From: Symbiodinium natans
Lineage: Eukaryota; Sar; Dinophyceae; Suessiales; Symbiodiniaceae
Assembly: GCA_905221605.1 (NCBI GenBank)
Contig: CAJNDS010000092.1
Span: forward strand, 1-64,000
Direction: 5' to 3'
Length of the DNA: 64,000 nt
Every line of letters starts with the position of its first letter. Positions within the stretch are counted from its first letter, which is position 1. The notes under the pieces are model-generated. The model ran no database searches, had not been told where the DNA came from, and was given only the letters and a program-made list of their open reading frames with translations. Made by a program: the position numbers and the translations under genes. Shown in pieces: positions 30,901 through 38,602 of this stretch.

Positions 30901-33043
30901 GCTTTGCGAGCTGGGCCTTTCCTGGCTGGAGACTCTCTGTCGCTTGACATCCTGCTCGATTTCCATCTCCAGGGATTGGACCCAACGCTTCAGGTCCATC
31001 TGCTTTTGGGCACGGCGCTCTTCCAGCTCCTGCGCTGCAAGGACTTCAGACGCCCAGGCGTCCTTGAGAGAAGGAAGGTGGCGCACTGCTGCATCTGCCA
31101 AGGAGAGGAGGTCCTTGACACCATCAGCGCCACACACGAGCAGTCGATGAGGCATGTGGCTCAGGCCCATCAGATACACCTCAACAGAGCTTAGAAGCTT
31201 CAGCCATCGAATCTCGCGCAGGAGTAAGTGCTCCAAGGGATGGATGGCAAGAGGAGGAGCAAAATCCTTCAGCAGCCGCCTCAGGCAGTTCTCCCCGCGA
31301 TTGCGGAGGAGCGAATCCTGCAGGCAAGCCAGGGTCCAAACCACCAGGACCATGCGGGAATGCCGCAAGGCAGTACGGGGATGGCCCTGTTGTGCACAAA
31401 GAGCGCAATACACCTCAAGCATGTTGAACAACTTGTGGCACACATCTGTAGCCAAGTTCCCCTCAGCTGCGAGCCTCGAGGTCTGCCAATCTTGAAGTGA
31501 ACTGCCGGACAAAGCCAATTCTAGCACTGCCTCCTCAAAATGCAGTGCAGCTCGAAGCCCATCAGCATGATCAGCCATGGACATCCACTTCACTAGCGAG
31601 TCAAAGTGATCCCTCGAAGGCCCACCCTGGAGCAACTGGGTTCCGAGCTTTGCTCGACCTAACTCGCGATTCGGGCACGTCCCCGCAGATTCCCCGTCAA
31701 GCAGAGAACGTGCGCTTCTCAGAAAAGAATGCCAAGCCTCCGGCATGCAAAACTCCCCAGATGCCTCTTGCATTCCCATCATCAGCGCTGCGTGCAAGTT
31801 GGCGCTGTCCGCACGCAATGAACGGAGACGTGCTAAAGCTCCACTGGTCTGCAGCTCGTCCTGATGCTGCGAGAGCTCAGCACTGACCAAGGAAGCGAAC
31901 AGCTGAACGTCATCGCCAAAGCCTGCCGCGAGCTTGGCAAGCTTGCGGGCCACTCGCTGCTGGCCGTCAAGCAAAGATTTGCGGCAGTACAAATCCTCCA
32001 AATGTCGCAGATGCTTGGGGCTGCCCGCCGCAACTCGAGCTAATGCGCGGACTACGCCAAAGGCTTTGTAACTTTCTAGGCGGCTGACGGCTGCCAGTCT
32101 TCTGGCCTCCGAAGGGTTCAAAAACTGCACCATGGTGCTGAGTGCTGTGTGTGGAAGACGAGCCACGCTGCCGCATGGGTCACTGTAATAGCCCACAACA
32201 TGACGGACTGCAAAAAGGCTGCCCAGAATGATGAGGCGCTTGTACACGGACTTGGGCAGCCGAAGCACATGCGTGATCAGCACTTGCAAACCGAACCTGA
32301 CCGGCGCATAGCTTCGAAGACTATGCTCGACCATCTTCCACTCCGACTCGACTGGGTAATCTGCTCCGAGGAAGTTGGGTAGCACGAAAGTGCTGAAAAA
32401 GTCCACATCCCTGTCTTTCGCACAGCCGCTCTTGCCCTGGGGTGAATATGCTGTGGCTGCCAAGTGGCTCGGCCATTGCACCTTCTCCTTCACGAGGAAG
32501 TCCTCCTTTTGAATCTGCCTAGCAGTCTGACAGGGCACCTGCACCAAGACACCCATCTCCTGTGGGTTGTTCTCCAATGCCCCGCCCGTCAGAATCTTTT
32601 TGGAAGTGGCGCTGAAGGCCCCCGGACATGTCTTCACGTAAAGCACCACGAGCTCCTCCGGCGAACTTGCCAAGGGATACACCACCAGCAGGTCTTCAGC
32701 ATTGAAGAGAGGCAAAACCAGGATCTCTCCAGCGGCGACGGTCCTTGGACGCCGACATCTCATTACTTGCAGCGCCCGCTTCCTCACCCGGACTCCAGCT
32801 CTCACGAAGCCTCCAAAGGGAGTCCTGTAAACTGCCTAGGCTCAACGCAGCTTTTCCATCCAAAACCATCAATTCCACCCAAAAGCCAAGAACTCCGTAA
32901 AGCTCATCATTCATGAGCTCCCAGCTAACTCGTGGAGGCAAGCATCTGCCAGATGTGCTGTGCCAGAACCCCAGGATCGCTCGACTTGTGGACGGCGTCG
33001 CGCCACGAAGCCAGCATCCTTGCAAGCCTGGCAGGGGTTTCAT
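18081..33043 (-). CDS. giant multi-exon DUF3638/DUF3645-family protein gene (whole span)
   Basis: One gene read from right to left across at least 14 exons; the exons are listed separately. Family signatures appear in the expected order: 'GHLLFNGVPVDHLP', 'RPIQLEVAQ..QLNMGEGKSKVI' (DUF3638 P-loop), 'RLYLLPFNR', 'VDIFDEVDEALRL', 'LPFRYKDAPSE..EFGHPDVA' (DUF3645), 'GFSGTADNRQLLP', 'YLDDQHTRGTDL', 'QAAMRMRSLGQGQ', and a Glu/Arg/Gln-rich 'EREREQEVEQEVE' stretch. Large fungal and oomycete homologues of over 3000 residues are often labelled ubiquitinyl hydrolase, but no protease triad is visible here. The GEGK, DEVD, FSGT, RGTDL and MRMRxLG series reads more like an SF2-type helicase/translocase ATPase. 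That function is inference. Two lesions (TAG at 29713-29715; frame change near 18990) leave open whether the gene is intact. The 5' end is unresolved and may extend to ~34.9 kb. Confidence 0.75.
18994..20226 (-). CDS. DUF3638-family gene, exon with FSGT/RGTDL/MRMRSLG motifs
   Basis: Begins after AG at 20227-20228 ('CCGTGAG|GTTTCC') giving VSASGWDLSAGRLRGFSGT. Then LIDCGAFLTGLSN, VYLDDQHTRGTDL-like FTYLDDQHTRGTDL, RKMTKDRLMQAAMRMRSLGQ, and a final charged 'EREQEREREQEVEQEVE' low-complexity stretch. These match, in order, the conserved end of DUF3638-family proteins. By position, FSGT, RGTDL and QAxMRMR resemble helicase motifs IV-VI (inference). The frame stays open to 18991. Confidence 0.8.
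20227..20332 (-). other. GC-AG intron
   Basis: Minus strand ...CACAAG|GCCAAC...CCGTGAG|GTTTCC. Joining gives 'TRQFPHK|VSASGWDLSAGR', matching the continuous family signature, so this 106-nt intron with a GC donor is well supported by protein continuity. Confidence 0.7.
20333..20973 (-). CDS. DUF3638-family gene, DUF3645 exon
   Basis: Starts after CTGAG at 20974-20978 giving GKQLEQFILEPDLPQQ. It holds the DUF3645 hallmark 'IALPFRYKDAPSE' and 'EFGHPDVAIALTLRAYYEDG', and ends 'EEVVFPTETRQFPHK' at a GC donor. One continuous frame of ~213 codons with no stops. The strongest family identification in the gene. Confidence 0.8.
21342..21580 (-). CDS. DUF3638-family gene, internal exon
   Basis: After ACAG at 21581-21584 the frame reads RLSNIAEDSFARAISECL, then an acidic helical stretch (EDPEVQAVLDKLRDRHAVEV, FVEVLRASGASFSLEL), ending at a GT donor (GTGATT, 21341). 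No named motif. Placed by frame, strand and position between the DEVDE and DUF3645 exons. The following ~370 bases include a C-rich run and an open 'FIEEAKTTGSSWLFAFAGACC' stretch (around 21160-21240) that may be another exon. Confidence 0.55.
21870..21937 (-). CDS. DUF3638-family gene, Walker-B-like exon
   Basis: Short exon after CTTAG (21938-21942) reading VDIFDEVDEALRLNNEQIYT, matching the family's 'ILDExDExL..xLxYTxG' signature. Upstream it is separated from 'ELKAE' by a family-A element (21950-22085). The 3' boundary (about 21870, possible GC donor) is approximate. Confidence 0.65.
22385..22535 (-). CDS. DUF3638-family gene, exon 'GTLLMTEESVRSLQLKL'
   Basis: Reads RMGGTLLMTEESVRSLQLKL then RECCLRDSAQLACDFAGTLG, corresponding to the family's 'GVLLxxPEHxLSFxL' step after the LPFSR motif. 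Boundaries are approximate; a telomeric run sits just downstream at 22300-22330. Confidence 0.55.
22600..22745 (-). CDS. DUF3638-family gene, exon 'LYLLPFNR'
   Basis: Contains VWRRLYLLPFNRGKCVTKES followed by a helical stretch; the family consensus here is RxVYxLPFSR. Boundaries are approximate. Confidence 0.55.
23080..23213 (-). CDS. DUF3638-family gene, exon after the P-loop
   Basis: Joined by a 57-nt GC-AG intron (23214-23270) to the P-loop exon: ...KVILH|P..SLFSHSCRFLELLRPLL, then LGDGKELVRAACFSM. This matches the family's 'LADGxxLVRVxV' segment. The 3' end is approximate. Confidence 0.55.
23271..23882 (-). CDS. DUF3638-family gene, P-loop exon
   Basis: Open frame ending 'SLTCRPIQLEVAQAMLEGSF' + DRQVLQLNMGEGKSKVILHP. 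RPxQxxVA followed by QxNMGEGKS is the diagnostic start of DUF3638, with GEGKS as the Walker-A-like loop. The exon ends at a GC donor (CACCC|GCCTTAGG). The 5' boundary lies near 23880 and is approximate. Confidence 0.75.
23950..24788. mobile_element. ~840-bp TIR element inside an intron, with GTAAGTGGC tandem array
   Basis: Inverted termini of about 55 bp: left core GGAGCCTATAAAAAGCGTGC (23971-23990) continuing CCCTATCATATAAGA; right complement TCTTATGTGATAGGGG (24735-24750) + CACGCTTTTTATAGGCTCC. Both arms extend outward through TCAAAGGAAG/CTTCCTTTGA. No transposase-like ORF, so non-autonomous. The interior holds a ~10-bp array of GTAAGTGGC(A/G)C-type units (about 24310-24520) and a 68-bp direct repeat (24610-24735). 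It lies wholly within an intron of the giant gene. No clear target-site duplication. Confidence 0.7.
24985..25063 (-). CDS. DUF3638-family gene, short exon beside an introner-like element
   Basis: Reads ESRLSHGPGQVLLQVLHDSW then KALGHE, in frame with the upstream exon only if the 25064-25167 intron is removed exactly. A GA donor (CATGAA|GACTTTTG) is one candidate 3' boundary. Confidence 0.5.
25064..25163 (-). mobile_element. introner-like TIR element, family B (CTTGGTANCCCAGT)
   Basis: 100-bp element with inverted ends CTTGGTACCCCAGTCACC / GGTACCACTGGGTTACCAAG, flanked on both sides by TCTC (25060-25063 and 25164-25167), a 4-bp target-site duplication. Removing the element and one TSD restores CTC CTG GAG AGC AGG CTC, an open frame. 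On the gene strand the intron is GAGACTTGG...CCAAG, that is GA-AG. Confidence 0.75.
25168..26390 (-). CDS. DUF3638-family gene, coiled-coil exon
   Basis: Long open frame starting after AATTCTAG (26391-26398). It has an acidic run (EEEEEE), a strong predicted coiled coil (RLQRSLERLEVTEHELKAKQ; RDLQEKRAHHLQDSTRLQND), then helical Leu/Arg/Glu-rich sequence including 'RLAARYVEAYERAYPKC'. No catalytic motif. It precedes the P-loop exons, as in the helical middle part of large family members. The exon ends 'GSLL' at a GA donor created by the TSD of the adjacent element. Confidence 0.65.
26460..27257 (-). CDS. DUF3638-family gene, internal exon
   Basis: Starts after TTTGCTTAG (27258-27266) and ends at a consensus donor CAT|GTAAGTCG. 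Contains WHIAKHAGGISGEELRWRLG, WHAAVACAISLFPDD, and a C-terminal coiled-coil (LRKHQLEEEARFAQEADRLA; DRAYICEDRQLHEDCRKNAK). The ~70-nt intron to the next exon is GT-AG. Confidence 0.65.
27850..27976 (-). CDS. DUF3638-family gene, small exon
   Basis: After GTTCAG (27977-27982) the frame reads RLAKLAEGSNSLELKLILAE then LEVGAHSLMPGPEG. Helical and consistent with the gene, but the 3' boundary is uncertain: the frame stays open well past this point into sequence that looks intronic. Confidence 0.45.
28241..28493 (-). CDS. DUF3638-family gene, exon 'FEIHWEDGRV'
   Basis: Starts after ATCCTAG; reads FEEDSGDSLDCCGL..FGSFEIHWEDGRVH, LASLLWACGTPLPEKLWGHP, ARVEAMKLLRGCWQNQP, ending at a possible GTACGA donor. 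It corresponds to the family's 'DPxTGxxGxExALxxL' region. Confidence 0.6.
28494..28622 (-). mobile_element. introner-like intron, family I copy 1
   Basis: Intron core 28494-28617 on minus begins GTAGGCCCTTGGGATATTTT and ends AAGGGCCATCCTAG. The ends are imperfect inverted repeats (TAGG..GGCCCTT). The intron at 36890-36984 is homologous end to end. The downstream reading frame is kept only with the overlapping GC donor at 28622 (GGTT|GCTGGGTAGG), so the exact donor is uncertain. Confidence 0.65.
28623..29712 (-). CDS. DUF3638-family gene, exon 'GHLLFNGVPVDHLP'
   Basis: Same frame as the 29716-32824 exon and separated from it only by one TAG (29713-29715). Contains SFCYVPPGDLTQEAATELLR, GIVSVEPIRGHLLFNGVPVD + HLPKEIRGHATFRSVIGAVD (family: GTxLxNGxPxxxLPxxIxxH), and 'DPDVLLVQESRGENLLVPPK'. 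Ends near the GC/GT donor at 28617-28622. Confidence 0.7.
29716..32824 (-). CDS. DUF3638-family gene, large N-terminal-side exon (~1030 codons)
   Basis: Single open frame, probably entered at TTTACAG|GACTCCC (32825). Long alpha-helical protein rich in Leu/Arg/Ala/Gln. Segments: FFSTFVLPNFLGADYPVESE, SVYKRLIILGSLFAVRHVVG, a Leu-rich helical centre, an Arg/Lys/Glu stretch (QELEERRAQKQMDLKRWVQS), and DPPDPMYCVELPEEFVDEQW near the C-terminus. No enzyme motif recognised; assigned by strand, frame continuity and position. It ends at TAG 29713-29715 although the same frame stays open for another ~360 codons. Confidence 0.65.
32830..33043 (-). CDS. candidate 5' exon
   Basis: Frame reads CLPPRVSWELMNDELYGVLG then FWVELMVLDGKAALSLGSLQ, protein-like and on the strand of the giant gene. 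It is in a different frame from the next exon, so an intron would be needed near 32830. Start and end unresolved. Confidence 0.3.
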
Positions 33044-33295
33044 GTAGTCTTCTCTTCGGGAATATCGGAAGGGTTGGAAAGGTTTAGGGTTCAGGGTTTA
33101 GGAGTTGGGGGTTAGGGGTTAGGGGGGGTGGAGTTCGGCCCAAACATCCCCAAAACCCAGCTTGTAATCCAAGCAGGGATAATAAGCAGCCCTGCATAGC
33201 AGCCCCGCGTCCCCAGGGCCTGGCACAGGCTGTCTCTTCCAGGCCCATCGCCTCCTCCGGTACAGCTATTGAGGAGGGTTTTGGGGTATAGGGTA

Positions 33296-33573
33296 GTGTC
33301 TACATCTACAGAGTTTGCATGCATGACATGGAGCTCACCTGTCTCTTTGAGGCCTACCGACAATTCTGGGACCGAAACCCCAACAAAGCCCGAAAAGCGA
33401 GGGTGACGACTGTCCTTCTCCTCTGTGGAAGCGATTTGCTGGAGACAGTCTTCGAAGCACTTCAAAATTTGTGATGTGCTGGCCTTGCTGGAGCCAGGGA
33501 TCCGCAATAACCTTGAGGCGAGATGCGGAATTCCTGCTGGACTCCTCTTCGTTGCCTTTGCCATCGCTATCAC
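33296..33573 (-). CDS. candidate 5' exon
   Basis: Reads ASRLLRIPGSSKASTSQILK, FSGFVGVSVPELSVGLKETG, ELHVMHANSVDVDTTLYPK. Protein-like composition with no stops. It may be an upstream exon of the giant gene; the spacer to 33043 contains a telomeric run (about 33080-33125). Confidence 0.35.
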
Positions 33574-33971
33574 GCCAGGTGGAATCTGTGTCTACCTGAG
33601 GGCTGTAGGCCAGATCCTGCTGGCAGCTCAGGGCATGCACTCGGCAGGTTTGTGATCACTGTAACCTCCAAGAGCACTTCCTGTCAGTCCTCAGAACCAC
33701 CCTCCACTGGCTCCAGTGGTTGTATAAGCTGAATGGAACCGGCCAGCAAAAAAAAAATGGAGGAAGACCCCCAAGCAGCAAGCAAGCGCGAATGGAAGGA
33801 AGAGGGGGTGGACGGCAGGGGTAGTGCATTCAAGGGCACCGGCCGCTCCGAACAAGGATGCACTCCGCTGGGACCCCTAGCACCGGCCCCAGCGCAGGAA
33901 AGCTCTGTACTAACGATCGCATATAAGCATGGCAGGTTCCAGGCTGTTGAGGTTGATCCCCCACAGGTATG

Positions 33972-34073
33972 CTTGGAGGTTCAAGGTACTTAGAACCCCA
34001 GTTATAACTGTACCTATAAGCCCTCGAAGTACATTATAAATAGACTTACAACTGGCGTTGCAAGTACCCATAA
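33972..34073 (-). mobile_element. introner-like element, family C copy 1 (CTTGGAGGTTC)
   Basis: 102-bp element flanked by the perfect 5-bp duplication GTATG (33967-33971 and 34074-34078). Subterminal inverted repeats: GGTACTTAGAACCCCAGTTA (left) against the complement of TAACTGGCGTTGCAAGTACC-like sequence (right). Both flanks read as protein on minus. Confidence 0.7.
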
Positions 34074-34077
34074 GTAT

Positions 34078-34144
34078 GAGCTCCTCTCAAGTCCACATCT
34101 GGAGCTTTCCCGGCCTTGGCTTTGTTGGACTTCTGGCTGGCCAT
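34078..34144 (-). CDS. candidate first exon with ATG
   Basis: ATG at 34144 opens MASQKSNKAKAGKAPDVDLR + GAHT, a basic, lysine-rich N-terminus, interrupted at the family-C element. It could start the giant gene or a separate small one; no domain is visible. Confidence 0.35.
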
Positions 34145-34509
34145 CTTCCTGGGTTCAATGAGGCAGTCAAATGCGGCTCTACATGTGACATTCACATCAT
34201 GACATCACCTCCTCCTCCCCCCTCTTGGGCAAAGACAGGCAAGGCAGAAGTTTCCCGAATCCTCTTGTTAACGCCAAAACCTTATACACCCTAAGCTTAG
34301 CCCGGCAGGTTGACGCCGGGATGGGCTTGGGGGGGGGGGGCCTTGCGAGGGGCCTTGCGATTTTTGAAAATTATCAACAATGACCCTGTGGACCCTAAGC
34401 CCTGTCTTTGAACCCAGACTCTGTACGCCAGCTGGCACGCTGACAATGGCATCGACTTACATCCCAGACAGCTAAGTCCGACCTCCAAGAACGTCAGCAA
34501 CCCTCAGCT

Positions 34510-34850
34510 CTAAACCCTAAACCCAAAACCCTAGTGAGCTCTTTGTGCATCCCGGCCTCGGATCAACCCCTGGACCCCTCAACATCCGGTTCAGGGGATC
34601 TTGACTTGAGGAAGCACCTTGGGACCAAATTAGCCCCAAAAGGGGTATGACCTTAATAGGAATGATGGAAGTACAGGGTATACATGACCCCAAAGGGTTT
34701 ATGGTTCATATACCTTAATAACGTAATAGGATGGTAGTATCGGGTAGATGACCCACAATTTTTTGGGTTCATTTGGTCCCCAAGGAAGGTATCAGCCCAA
34801 GCTTCTCCATCTCAGTGCGACTCTCTGATGTGGGCGACTCAGGCTCCAAG
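34510..34850 (-). CDS. two candidate exons split by a family-A element
   Basis: Minus strand 34850-34790 reads LALEPESPTSESRTEMEKLG + LIPS; 34615-34510 reads GASSSQDPLNRMLRGPGVDP. They are separated by a ~170-bp element with CTTGGGGACC..GGTCCCAAG ends (34617-34785). Coding status rests on composition only. Confidence 0.35.
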
Positions 34851-34859
34851 GCAAGGACG

Positions 34860-36885
34860 GTTTTGGGGAGATCCTGCGCTGAGCGGGGTTGAGGGTCTCA
34901 ACCCAGGGGCTACAGGGTTTAGGGTCTGCAGGGCATTTAGGGTGTCGTGTGCGTTTAGGGCGATCTGCAGCACAACAGGTTCACACTGCAGGGAGGGGAG
35001 GGGGGGGGGTTACTATGGGACGGGGGGCGGGGGGGGGAATACCCCTAAACCCTAAACCCGAAACCTGGGGGTGGGTGGGGGAGGTCTAGAGTTGATTTCT
35101 ATGGAACTTAACCAAACCAGTGCAACCCCGAGAAAATAGGTGAAGGTCGTCTAGACCCAAGTCTTGGCTCTTGAAGAGTAACCTAGGAAAGGGGTGCCCT
35201 TTTTGGCGGTTCATGCAGCCTAAAAAAGGGAATAACGGCGTGGGTTCTTAGTAGCAAAATAGAGCTCTTGTCAGACACTGTGCTCAGGGGGACACTGCGG
35301 GACTCCTGACAAGGCCACTTAGCTCATGAAAGGCACATCATCCCTAAACCCTAAACCCGAAACCCGAAACCCTAAACCCTAAACCCTAATTCGGAGCCAC
35401 AGATGGCAGGTGTGTCAAAACTCTGCAGCGGCCCGCGGGTCCCTCTGTTACCGAGCCCTTGTCGCAACGGGCCTTGGGGTCCGCCGGGCTTGAGGGAGCA
35501 GCTCAGAAACCCTAAACCCTGTAAACCCTGTAAACCCTATAAACCCTATAAACCCCTATAAACCCCTTTCAACCCTATAAACCCTATAAACCCTATAAAC
35601 CCTATGAACCCTATGAACCCTACGAACCCTATGAACCCTATAAACCCTAACCCTATTTCACAATTGGCTTGCTGAAGCTTGTGCTAGAGCATGCTTCGCC
35701 TTCATGGGGGGCGCAGAGAGAGGGCTTCCAAAGGCTTCTGGGGCTGAGAGGAGAAGCACGTTTGAACTCAAGGCTGCTTCAGTGCTTAAAACGCTATGCT
35801 TGGCTTGGACATCGTTTGCGATGTGGGTGCTGGGCTGAGCCCTCACGGGGCTTGTCGCGTGGTTGTCGCGCCTTGTCGCAGGCCTTTCTCGCGGAATGGC
35901 TGAGAAAATCAAGATTTTCGAGGGTCTCGCTCATGTGCACAACCACACCTCAACCTTACAAGATGTTAGACAAGTACGAAGGTCTTGTTGTCGCGGAACC
36001 GACCCGTCTGTTACAACCCAAACCCAAAGAATCACTGCCACATATCCAGCGTTGATGAATGAGCGCAGTCCTGCTCCCTGTCTTCGTCTTCAGCCGGTGA
36101 GTTCGGCAGTTTCAGCAGGGGGCTCGGTTCCTCCGCAGCGGATAAGGCTCGTATTGAGGTAACTCCGACAAAATCGGGTGTATGAATGCCGGCCTTGTGA
36201 TTCGATGAGGGGCTTATCCGGCTTCAGTTTTCAACAAATGCAGTTGCCCCCCATGTACTTTCGCTAGGTCTTCATTGAAACTGCAGCTTTTAAAAGGGGC
36301 GTCCTTCATCTTTCTCGAACTCACGTCTGCCCTGCTCAGAGGGAAAAAAGACACGGGCATTTGTCTTACAACTCTTTTTTTCCCAACCTCAACCGAAAAG
36401 CTTCACCCTGAACCCGAAACCCGAAAACTCTCAGCCCCTGAATTGGCGCAAGCCTAAACCCCTCGACCTAAGGACTCCAATGTAGTTCCTTTGGGGTCCG
36501 TTCTGGTTGTCTCCATTAAGGATTCTTGCAGCATTCCACCCGACAAGGAATACGTTAGGGTCTTCAGGTGGAAAGAAAGCACCTCGTCCTGCTGCTTGGA
36601 GACTGGTGACTGCCTAGGGTTTAGGGTTCAGGGTTTACTGGGTATGCGCGCGGCTTAGGGCTAGGGCTAGGGCTCTTGAACCCCAGATCCCTCGAAGAAC
36701 TTTCTTTCACCCAACATAGGGTTTAGGGTTTAGGGTTTAGGGTTTAGGGGGGGGCTACCCTAAACCCTAAACCCTACTTAGGCAGAATCGGCTTGCGGTG
36801 GGGGGGCGGTTCGTATCTCACGTCGGGCATGATCATATTGGCAGCTAGGTAGGCTCCTGGCATGCCTGCAGTTACTTGCGGCCAT
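34860..36885. other. no confident gene; long degenerate CCCTATAAA run
   Basis: Contains short telomeric runs (34900-35060, 35345-35390) and a 35510-35655 tract of degenerate heptamers/octamers (CCCTATAAA, CCCTATGAA, CCCTGTAAA), a decayed telomeric array. 35669-36055 has a plus-strand open frame (HASPSWGAQREGFQRLLGLR) of uncertain status. Confidence 0.45.
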
Positions 36886-36889
36886 TCCT

Positions 36890-36984
36890 CTAGCATGGCC
36901 CTACAAAACCCTCTGAAGAATATTCCTAAATGCGATCCTCTTAAACCCAAAAAGGGAAAATATGAAATATCCCAAAGGGCCTAC
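36890..36984 (-). mobile_element. introner-like intron, family I copy 2
   Basis: 95-nt GT-AG unit beginning GTAGGCCCTTTGGGATATTT and ending GTAGGGCCATGCTAG on minus. It is homologous throughout to 28494-28617, sharing the inner 'GGGTTTAAGAGGATC'. The flanks carry CTAG on both sides (possible TSD or splice context). Confidence 0.65.
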
Positions 36985-37005
36985 CTAGTCCTGTACGCTG
37001 CTTGC

Positions 37006-37139
37006 TTCCCCCCCCCCCCACCCCCCCCCCACCCCCCCCCCCCCCCCCCCCCCCCCACCCCCCCCCCCACCCCCCCCCCCCCACCCCCCCCCCACCCCCC
37101 CCCCCACCCCCCCCCCCCCCCCCCCCCCCCACCCCCCCC
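37006..37139 (+). repeat. poly(C) tract with periodic A
   Basis: About 130 bp of C with isolated A residues every 8-20 bases. The minus strand is poly-G and should form G-quadruplexes. Apparent Pro/His or Gly/Val ORFs are artefacts. Confidence 0.95.
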
Positions 37140-37615
37140 GGGCCGCGACCTGGGCCACAGTGACCCGAAGCACTTGTTTAAACCCGGACCCCGAAGCCCT
37201 AAAACCCAAACCCTACGGCCGTAAACCCTAAACCCGAAACCCTTGACCCCTGGACCCTAAACTCCCTTAAACCCCAAACCCCGAAAACAACAGAAAGCTT
37301 CGCCCAAGGGCGTGGGCTCTTTCGCGTCGGCCACGTCTGTCGATGCCCTGGCATGGTCTCGAGTCCGGAGAGCAAAGGGGCAAATGCGCCCAAGTTTCAA
37401 GGGTGGGACCAGGTGAAAGTCTACTTAGGGCGTTTGGGGGTTGAGGGTTTTTAGGGCTTTTAGGGTTTTAAGGGTTTTTAGGGTTTATGGGGTTTAAAGC
37501 TTAAAGGGCTTATAAGGGTTACTCAGCTGACGCCCTGAAGAGCCGGGCATGCAAGAACATGCAGCGCGCTTCTCTTTGTTGCAGGTTGGTTCTGTGAAAC
37601 GTCTGAAAGGGTGAG

Positions 37616-38602
37616 TCAGGATCCGGGGATGAGGTGCCACAGCACTCCGCTGTCTGTACTCCTTTTCTTCGGAGCTGCCTTGGGCTTTGAAGATGCCAGT
37701 GGAAGAAAAGGATGGGCAGGCTGCGATTTTCTCTCATCCACGGTAAAGGTCACAAATCTTGCAGGCACGCCGGGGGAACGCGTCCCGGGCTTGTGCAGTA
37801 TGGAAGGTGATGGGCAGGTGTGTCCGTCATCAAGCGGGTGCGGAAAGGACTGTGTGGAACTCTCCGGTGGAGCAGCGGATGTACCGCACGCCACATAGTC
37901 CTGCAGAACAGGTGCCTTTTGCAGCTGCTCTTGCCGCATGCCTGGGCCATCAACATCCCATCCCTCCCAGAATCTCGGCTTCGTGGTGTCTCGGTTGCAG
38001 CCATAGCAATCGTCCATGTCGACATCCGAGGGCAGCGCTGGCAACTCCGTCGGCCTTGACCACGGCACAACAGAACATCGGTCCAGGTCATCCGCTGCCA
38101 CCCCGGGATCGCCAGGCCCAGCAGGCCCAGCATGCGCTGGTGGCCGTCCAAAGTTTGGTCTGGTCAACATGAGGCTGGCCTGGTGCAAGTGCTGAACACA
38201 CTCTTGGCCACACCAGTGCCCGCAGAAGAGCGCCTGAGACGGCCAGGATGCTTTCTTCACATCGCGCTGGCCGGATCCTCCCAGTTGCCTCTGTGACTGG
38301 TCAAGTCTAGAGAGCCCCTCCCGAGACGAAGTGTGCGGCAGTCTCTGTTGCGGCAGCGGCTGCGTGCTCATCATCGCCTGCAGGCTACTCCCACAGTGCA
38401 TGCCGCACGCATGGCAGAACATAGCCTGCAACGGCGAATGGCTTGCAGGTTCCGCTGGCGCTGGAGGTCCACTGCAAAGAAACATCTCCGGCGAGATGCT
38501 GCTGGGAACTGCTGGATTTTCCATGGGGCCAATCTCCTGGGCTGCCAGGAGACGGGGTAGGTGACCTTCCGCGGGCCACACCAACTGCCATAGACCCTGC
38601 AT
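37616..38602 (-). CDS. hypothetical protein, Cys/His pairs, single ORF of ~328 codons
   Basis: Longest open frame between 35 and 53 kb. It has two small Cys/His clusters, FCHACGMHCGSS (about residue 63-73) and LFCGHWCGQECVQHLHQ (about residue 128-144), then an Asp-rich DVDMDDCYGCNRD and a Pro/Ser-rich tail. The clusters could bind a metal but match no family I can name. The ORF opens at a non-ATG codon and is probably an exon. Other frames are also open in places, so coding status is uncertain. Confidence 0.35.
   Translation of the reverse strand: MQGLWQLVWPAEGHLPRLLAAQEIGPMENPAVPSSISPEMFLCSGPPAPAEPASHSPLQAMFCHACGMHCGSSLQAMMSTQPLPQQRLPHTSSREGLSRLDQSQRQLGGSGQRDVKKASWPSQALFCGHWCGQECVQHLHQASLMLTRPNFGRPPAHAGPAGPGDPGVAADDLDRCSVVPWSRPTELPALPSDVDMDDCYGCNRDTTKPRFWEGWDVDGPGMRQEQLQKAPVLQDYVACGTSAAPPESSTQSFPHPLDDGHTCPSPSILHKPGTRSPGVPARFVTFTVDERKSQPAHPFLPLASSKPKAAPKKRSTDSGVLWHLIPGS

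Noticed and set aside
36862-37224. Poly-proline / poly-glycine ORFs
   Set aside because: Poly-C tract artefact.
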